This document shows positions 58,585 to 64,000 of a stretch of 64,000 nt of DNA, in pieces. The DNA comes from Crossiella sp. S99.2 (GTDB lineage: Bacteria > Actinomycetota > Actinomycetes > Mycobacteriales > Pseudonocardiaceae): the NCBI RefSeq assembly GCF_023094165.1, contig NZ_JALMDK010000009.1, positions 341,923 through 405,922 on the forward strand, written 5' to 3'. Position numbers and translations under genes: made by a program. Below the pieces are notes generated by a model. The model searched no databases, was not told the DNA's origin, and worked only from the letters and a program-made list of their open reading frames with translations. Numbering within the stretch: the first letter of the stretch is position 1; every line of letters starts with the position of its first letter.

Positions 58585-59130
58585 GTGTCCAGCGCGCCGC
58601 GCGACGAGCTCGTCGCCCAGCTCGAACCTCTAGTGCGGGAGACCGTGCACCAGGAGGGTTTCGAGCTGGAGGAGCTCGACATCCGGCAGGCGGGACGGCG
58701 TCGGCTGGTCAGGGTGGTCGTCGACTCCGACGACGGCATCGGACTGGACGAGATCGCCAAGGTGTCCCGGTCGGTGTCGGCCACTCTCGACGCCAACGAC
58801 GCGATCCTGGCCAGCGCCTACACCCTCGAGGTCACCTCGCCGGGCATCGACCGGCCGCTCACCCACCCCCGCCACTGGCGGCGCAACCGGCTCCGGCTGG
58901 TGAAGGTGCGGCCGCTCGAGGGCGCCGAGTACATCGGCCGGGTCGGCCCGGCCGACGAGCACGAGACCGGCGGCGTGGTGCTGCTGGTGAACGACGAGCT
59001 GCGCACGGTCGCCTACCGCGAGATGGCCAAGGCCATCGTCGAGGTGGAGTTCCGCCAGCCGCCCGCCGAAGAACTGATCAAGCTGGACCGTTGCCAGGGC
59101 ACGGACGGATCGAAGGAGGAGTCGAAGTGA
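58585..59130 (+). CDS. rimP: Ribosome maturation factor RimP
   Basis: This 181-residue protein is needed for 30S subunit maturation. The N-terminal domain has GFELEELDIRQAGRRRLVRV followed by VVDSDDGIGLDEIAKVSRSV. The SPGIDRPLTHPRHWRRNRLR block is diagnostic, followed by a small SH3-like C-terminal domain. GTG 58585 has AAGGAG seven bases upstream. It overlaps nusA by four bases (GTGA). Confidence 0.96.
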   Translation: MSSAPRDELVAQLEPLVRETVHQEGFELEELDIRQAGRRRLVRVVVDSDDGIGLDEIAKVSRSVSATLDANDAILASAYTLEVTSPGIDRPLTHPRHWRRNRLRLVKVRPLEGAEYIGRVGPADEHETGGVVLLVNDELRTVAYREMAKAIVEVEFRQPPAEELIKLDRCQGTDGSKEESK

Positions 59131-60161
59131 ACGTCGATATCGCCGCACTCCGGGCAATCGAACGGGACAAGGACATCCCTTTCGAGACTGTCCTGGAAGC
59201 CATCGAGACCGCGCTGCTCACCGCGTACAAGCACACCGAGGGCCACGCCCCGCACGCCAGGGTCGACATCGACCGCAAGTCCGGCCTGGTGCGGGTGCTG
59301 GCGCAGGATCTAGCGCACGACGGGGCCATCGCCCAGGAGTGGGACGACACCCCGGAGGGCTTTGGCCGGATCGCGGCGACCACCGCGCGCCAGGTCATCC
59401 TGCAGCGGCTGCGTGACGCCGAGCACGAGAAGACCTTCGGCGAGTTCGCGGCCAAGGAGAACGAACTCATCGCAGGGGTGGTGCAGCGCGACGCGCGGGC
59501 CAACTCCCGCGGCATGGTCGTGGTGCAGATCGGCGACACCGAGGGCGTGCTGCCCCCGGCCGAGCAGGTGCCCGGCGAGGACTACCAGCACGGCAACCGG
59601 ATCAAGTGCTACGTGGTCGGTGTCTCCCGCGGCATGCGCGGACCGCAGATCACTCTCTCCCGCACCCACCCGCACCTGGTGCGGCGGCTGTTCGCGCTGG
59701 AGGTCCCGGAGATCGCCGACGGCACCGTCGAGATCGCCGCGGTCGCCCGCGAGGCCGGGCACCGTTCCAAGATCGCGGTGCGCTCCACCGTGTCCGGGGT
59801 CAACGCCAAGGGCGCGTGCATCGGGCCGATGGGCGCCCGGGTGCGCAACGTGATGAGCGAGCTGTTCGGCGAGAAGATCGACATCGTCGACTACTCCGAG
59901 GACCCGGCCACCTTCGTCGGCAACGCGCTCTCGCCGGCCAAGGTCGTCGCGGTGCACGTGGTCGACGAACGGGCGAAGACCGCCCGGGTGATCGTGCCGG
60001 ACTTCCAGCTCTCGCTGGCTATCGGCAAGGAAGGCCAGAACGCCAGACTGGCCGCCCGGCTCACCGGCTGGCGGATCGACATCCGCAGTGACGCGGACCC
60101 CGCTGGACCTGGGGCGGGAGCGGCGGCGGCCGGTGCTACGGCATCCGGTTCGGCTGACTGA
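59127..60161 (+). CDS. nusA: Transcription termination/antitermination protein NusA
   Basis: This 344-residue protein has an N-terminal RNA polymerase-binding domain (starts NVDIAALRAIERDKDIPFET), an S1 domain (ELIAGVVQRDARANSRGMVV) and two KH domains (ACIGPMGARVRNVMSELFGE and SLAIGKEGQNARLAARLTGW). The short Ala/Gly-rich tail, without the extra acidic repeats of E. coli NusA, is typical of actinobacteria. GTG 59127 follows AAGGAGGAG. Confidence 0.97.
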   Translation: MNVDIAALRAIERDKDIPFETVLEAIETALLTAYKHTEGHAPHARVDIDRKSGLVRVLAQDLAHDGAIAQEWDDTPEGFGRIAATTARQVILQRLRDAEHEKTFGEFAAKENELIAGVVQRDARANSRGMVVVQIGDTEGVLPPAEQVPGEDYQHGNRIKCYVVGVSRGMRGPQITLSRTHPHLVRRLFALEVPEIADGTVEIAAVAREAGHRSKIAVRSTVSGVNAKGACIGPMGARVRNVMSELFGEKIDIVDYSEDPATFVGNALSPAKVVAVHVVDERAKTARVIVPDFQLSLAIGKEGQNARLAARLTGWRIDIRSDADPAGPGAGAAAAGATASGSAD

Positions 60162-60210
60162 GCTGGAAGCGTTAGACTCTAACTTGGCGCAACGCTGGGG
60201 AGCGGTTTTC

Positions 60211-60468
60211 GTGCACGAAGGTCCGGTACGGACGTGTGTCGGATGCCGGTCCCGGGCGTTGGCCACTGAACTGCTGCGATTGGTGGTCGAGGACGATTCG
60301 CTCGTTCTCGATCTTCGCCGTAGGTTGCCCGGTAGGGGGGCCTGGTTGCACCCCGATCCGGAATGCCTACGCCTGGCCGAGCGGCGTCGGGCGTTTCCGC
60401 GAGCGTTGCGCGTTCCGGGACCGTTGGACGCAGTAGAGGTCAGGGATCACCTCGACCAGCGAGCTTGA
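60211..60468 (+). CDS. ylxR: YlxR family RNA-binding protein (DUF448)
   Basis: This 85-residue protein carries GPVRTCVGCRSRALATELLR and LPGRGAWLHPDPECLRLAER, the family core. YlxR is encoded between nusA and infB in most Gram-positives and has been linked to RNase P modulation and nucleoid/transcription effects. GTG 60211 with GGGGAG eight bases upstream gives a family-like N terminus; the frame is open further upstream but overlaps nusA. Confidence 0.93.
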   Translation: MHEGPVRTCVGCRSRALATELLRLVVEDDSLVLDLRRRLPGRGAWLHPDPECLRLAERRRAFPRALRVPGPLDAVEVRDHLDQRA

Positions 60469-60624
60469 GAATCTTCACCGATGCGAGGACCTCTCGCGTC
60501 ATGTCCGGAACAAGGAAGCAGGTCGACCCGTCATGAGTCAGCCGTGAAGCTGAAGCCATGAGCGCGTTTCGACGGTAGGCGAGGTCGAGCGGGACTGCCG
60601 CTTGGCCTCCAGATAAGGAGACCA

Positions 60625-63600
60625 GTGCCAGGCAAGGCCCGCGTGCACGAGCTCGCCAAGGAGCTCGGAGTCACCAGCAAGGAAGTACTGAACAAGCTCA
60701 AGGAGCTTGGCGAGTTCGTCAAGTCCGCGTCGTCCACCGTGGAAGCCCCCGTCGCCCGCAGGCTTCGGGACTCCCTGGGTGCCAGCGACTCCCCGAAGCG
60801 CGCCGCTCCGCGACCCACGCCGCCCGCTTCCCGTCCGTCGCCGACCGAGGTGAAGCCCAAGGCCGCCGGCGAGCAGGCCCGGCCGTCCGCGCCGGTGCCC
60901 GGCCCGGCCGCGATGCCGGGTCGTCCCGGCCCGGGCCCCAAGCCCGGCCCGCGTCCGCCGGCTCCCAAGCCGGTCGAGCAGGCTCCGGCTCCCGCGGCGG
61001 CGGCCGCACCGGCGGCGGCTCCCGCCCCGTCGGCCCCCAAGCCCCCGCAGCCCAAGCCGGCCCCCAAGGTCGAGCAGCCGCGGATGGAACAGCCCAAGGT
61101 CGAGCAGCCCAAGGCCGACGCGCCCCGGACCGAGCAGCCCAAGGCCGATCGGCCCGCGGGGTCTCGCCCCGGCCCCGGCCCGCGCCCCGGCCCCAAGCCG
61201 GCGCCGGACGCCGGTGTCGTGCCGCCGAAGCCGCAGTCCCCGAAGCCCGGTCCGCGCGCGCCGCGTCCCGGCAACAACCCGTTCGGTGTCGGCGCCGGTG
61301 CGCCGCCCGCACGTCCTTCCGGCCCGCGTCCCGGCACGCCGGGCGCCATGCCGCCCCGGCCGAGCGACTCGCGGCCCGGCGACGGGCGTCCTTCGCCCGC
61401 GCCGCGCGGTGACCGGCCCGCACCGGGCAGCGGTGGCCCGCGCCCGACCCCGGGCAACATGCCGCCTCGGCCCAACCCGGGCATGATGCCGCCCCGGCCG
61501 GCTCGTCCGGCTGGTCCCGGCGGCGGTGGCCGTGGTGGCCAGGGTGGTCCCGGTGGTGGCCGTGGCGGCCCCGGCGGCGGCGCTGGCCGTCCCGGTGGTG
61601 GCGGCGGTGCCGGTGGCGGCTTCCGTGGCGGCCCCGGTGGTGGCGGCGGCGCTGGTCGTCCCGGTGGTGGCGGCGGTGGCGGTGGCTTCCGTGGTGGCCC
61701 CGGTGGTGGCGGTGGCGGCGGCGGTTTCCGCGGCGGTCCCGGTGGCGCCCCTGGTGGCGCGCCCGCCGGTGGTGGCGGTGGCTTCCGCGGTCGTCCGGGT
61801 GGTCCCGGTGGCCGTGGCGGCGCCGCGGGTGCCTTCGGCCGTCCCGGTGGCCCGGCTCGCCGTGGTCGCAAGTCCAAGCGCCAGAAGCGCCAGGAATTCG
61901 ACAACATGCAGGCCCCGTCCATCGGCGGCGTGCGTCTGCCGAAGGGCAGCGGCGAGGCCATCCGGCTTCCCCGCGGCGCCTCGCTGACGGACTTCGCCGA
62001 GAAGATCGGCGCCAACCCGGCCGCGCTGGTGCAGGTGCTCTTCCACCTCGGTGAGATGGTCACCGCGACCCAGTCCGTCTCCGACGAGGTGCTCGAGCTC
62101 CTCGGCTCGGAGATGAACTACCAGGTCCAGGTCGTCAGCCCGGAGGAAGAGGACCGCGAACTGCTGTCCTCCTTCGCGATCACCTACGGCGAGAACGCCG
62201 GTGACGAGGAAGACCTCGTCATCCGTCCGCCGGTGGTGACCGTCATGGGTCACGTCGACCACGGTAAGACCCGACTGCTGGACACGATCCGCAAGACCAA
62301 CGTCCACGAGGGCGAGGCCGGCGGCATCACCCAGCACATCGGCGCCTACCAGGTGATGACGCAGCTGGACGGCAACGAGCGGCTCATCACCTTCATCGAC
62401 ACCCCCGGTCACGAGGCGTTCACCGCCATGCGTGCCCGTGGTGCGAACTCCACCGACATCGCGGTGATCGTGGTCGCCGCCGACGACGGTGTGATGCCGC
62501 AGACGGTGGAGGCGATCAACCACGCCCAGGCGGCCAACGCGCCGATCGTGGTCGCGGTGAACAAGATCGACAAGGAGGGGGCGAACCCCGACAAGATCCG
62601 CCAGCAGCTCACCGAATACGGGCTGGTCGCCGAGGAGTACGGCGGCGAGACCATGTTCGTGGACATCTCGGCGCGGCAGGGCATCAACATCGACGGCCTG
62701 CTCGAGGCGATCCTGCTCACCGCGGACGCCTCGCTGGACCTGCGGGCCAACCCGGCCATGGAGGCCCAGGGTGTCGCGATCGAGGCGCACCTCGACCGCG
62801 GCCGCGGCCCGGTGGCCACGGTCCTCGTCCAGCGCGGCACGCTGCGCGTGGGTGACTCGATCGTCGCCGGTGACGCCTACGGCCGAGTGCGCCGCATGGT
62901 GGATGAGCACAACGAGGACGTCACCGAGGCGACTCCGTCGCGTCCGGTGCTGGTCATCGGTCTGACCTCGGTGCCGGGTGCGGGTGACACCTTCCTGGTG
63001 GTCGACGAGGACCGCGTCGCCCGGCAGATCGCCGAGCGTCGCCAGGCCCGGATCCGCAACGCGCAGAACGCGGCGAAGCGGAAGCGGATCAGCCTGGAGG
63101 ACCTGGACTCCGCGCTGAAGGAGACCAACCAGCTCAACCTGATCATCAAGGGCGACAACTCCGGTACCGTCGAGGCGCTGGAAGCCGCTCTGATGAAGAT
63201 CGAGGTCGGCGACGACGTCCAGCTGCACGTGGTGCACCGCGGTGTCGGTGGTGTCACCGAGAGCGACATCAACCTCGCCACGGCGGAGAACACCATCGTC
63301 CTGGGCTTCAACGTCCGGGCCGAGGGTCGCGCCACCGAGCTGGCCAACCGCGAGGGCGTGGAGATCCGGTACTACACCGTGATCTACCAGGCGATCGACG
63401 AGATCGAGCAGGCGCTCAAGGGCATGCTCAAGCCGGAGTACGAAGAGGTCCAGCTCGGCCGCGCCGAGATCCGCGACGTCTTCAAGTCCTCCAAGGTCGG
63501 CACCATCGCGGGTTGCATGGTGCTCTCCGGTGAGATCAAGCGGAACACCAAGGCCCGGCTCCTCCGCGACAACAACGTCATCGCGGAGAACCTGCCGATC

Positions 63601-63741
63601 TCGACGCTGCGCCGGTTCAAGGACGACGTCACCGAGGTCCGCGAGGGCTTCGAGTGTGGTCTGACGCTCGGCAACTACTCCGATCTCAAGGTCGAGGACA
63701 TCATCGAGACCTATGAGATGCGGGAGAAGCCGCGCAACTGA
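60625..63741 (+). CDS. infB: Translation initiation factor IF-2
   Basis: This 1038-residue GTPase brings fMet-tRNA to the 30S subunit. An N-terminal IF2_N domain (KARVHELAKELGVTSKEVLN) is followed by a Pro/Ala/Lys tract (55-300) and a Gly/Arg tract (300-415) of FRGGPGG-type units. A second IF2_N-like region (SLTDFAEKIGANPAALVQVL) precedes the G domain with GHVDHGKT (542-549), DTPGHEAF and NKID, then domains II, III and IV. GTG 60625 has AAGGAG four bases upstream. The 156 bases before it may carry a separate promoter. Confidence 0.97.
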   Translation: MPGKARVHELAKELGVTSKEVLNKLKELGEFVKSASSTVEAPVARRLRDSLGASDSPKRAAPRPTPPASRPSPTEVKPKAAGEQARPSAPVPGPAAMPGRPGPGPKPGPRPPAPKPVEQAPAPAAAAAPAAAPAPSAPKPPQPKPAPKVEQPRMEQPKVEQPKADAPRTEQPKADRPAGSRPGPGPRPGPKPAPDAGVVPPKPQSPKPGPRAPRPGNNPFGVGAGAPPARPSGPRPGTPGAMPPRPSDSRPGDGRPSPAPRGDRPAPGSGGPRPTPGNMPPRPNPGMMPPRPARPAGPGGGGRGGQGGPGGGRGGPGGGAGRPGGGGGAGGGFRGGPGGGGGAGRPGGGGGGGGFRGGPGGGGGGGGFRGGPGGAPGGAPAGGGGGFRGRPGGPGGRGGAAGAFGRPGGPARRGRKSKRQKRQEFDNMQAPSIGGVRLPKGSGEAIRLPRGASLTDFAEKIGANPAALVQVLFHLGEMVTATQSVSDEVLELLGSEMNYQVQVVSPEEEDRELLSSFAITYGENAGDEEDLVIRPPVVTVMGHVDHGKTRLLDTIRKTNVHEGEAGGITQHIGAYQVMTQLDGNERLITFIDTPGHEAFTAMRARGANSTDIAVIVVAADDGVMPQTVEAINHAQAANAPIVVAVNKIDKEGANPDKIRQQLTEYGLVAEEYGGETMFVDISARQGINIDGLLEAILLTADASLDLRANPAMEAQGVAIEAHLDRGRGPVATVLVQRGTLRVGDSIVAGDAYGRVRRMVDEHNEDVTEATPSRPVLVIGLTSVPGAGDTFLVVDEDRVARQIAERRQARIRNAQNAAKRKRISLEDLDSALKETNQLNLIIKGDNSGTVEALEAALMKIEVGDDVQLHVVHRGVGGVTESDINLATAENTIVLGFNVRAEGRATELANREGVEIRYYTVIYQAIDEIEQALKGMLKPEYEEVQLGRAEIRDVFKSSKVGTIAGCMVLSGEIKRNTKARLLRDNNVIAENLPISTLRRFKDDVTEVREGFECGLTLGNYSDLKVEDIIETYEMREKPRN

Positions 63742-64000
<259 letters not shown>

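Noticed and set aside
61500..61870. Possible tandem DNA repeat or CRISPR-like array
   Set aside because: It is the Gly/Arg-coding tract of IF-2, with irregular spacing and no unique spacers.

Overview
The window is chromosomal DNA from a high-GC actinomycete, most likely a member of the Pseudonocardiales (Crossiella/Amycolatopsis-like; inferred from gene content, not tested by search). GC is very high, GTG starts are common, and many single genes look leaderless (a TANNNT -10 box 6-8 bases before GTG/ATG). Two well-known actinobacterial RNA switches are present (ZTP/pfl before glyA, cobalamin before the cobaltochelatase gene). The order cobaltochelatase-cobO-cobB ... cysG ... proS ... ferritin-like/lipoprotein pair-rimP-nusA-ylxR-infB follows the Mycobacterium tuberculosis Rv2850c-Rv2839c neighbourhood as I remember it, with large insertions.

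Layout. 1-10 kb: VanZ-like and PEBP genes, glyA with its ZTP riboswitch, a PspC protein, an alpha/beta hydrolase, a large LuxR-type ATPase regulator, two small related secreted proteins, an M48-type peptidase homologue and an M15 peptidase lipoprotein. 10-14 kb: four tandem secreted trypsin-family proteases. 14-21 kb: holin-IV-like and LysE membrane proteins, GNAT, a duplicated-domain secreted protein, a serine beta-lactamase-like protein, bioF, a P450 and a TetR regulator. 21.4-30.5 kb: cobalamin riboswitch and six cobalamin genes (chelatase, cobO, cobB, cobM with a long basic tail, cobL, cbiG-cobJ fusion). 30.5-43 kb: a possible non-coding RNA, HxlR regulator/ene-reductase pair, cysG, DEAD-box helicase, RIO kinase, yaaA, a double GNAT, a VOC protein and proS. 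43-57 kb: glutamine-synthetase-like plus amidohydrolase pair, two secreted S15/CocE-type peptidases, HAD phosphatase with two membrane-anchored paralogues, MFS transporter, YjbQ, a class V aminotransferase, a DUF222 remnant, and secreted or anchored proteins. 57-63.7 kb: the conserved rimP-nusA-ylxR-infB transcription/translation operon.

How the genes work together. The cobalamin block handles mid and late corrin steps (C11, C5/C15 methylation, C12 decarboxylation, a,c-amidation, cobalt adenosylation); cysG supplies precorrin-2/siroheme. The cobalt chelatase large subunit CobN and several methyltransferases are not here. A theme is extracellular proteolysis: four S1 proteases, two S15-type peptidases and an M15 peptidase. 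A second theme is local duplication (protease quartet, peptidase pair, YGGLGV pair, small secreted pair).

The last 260 bases contain G homopolymers up to 38 long and look like an assembly or sequencing artefact; that end should not be trusted. I did not find an obviously new defence or mobile system. The best candidates for new biology are the 8-bp-periodic non-coding array at 34.16-34.26 kb, the structured RNA candidate at 30.8-31.0 kb, the basic tail of CobM, and the enzyme homologues lacking key residues.
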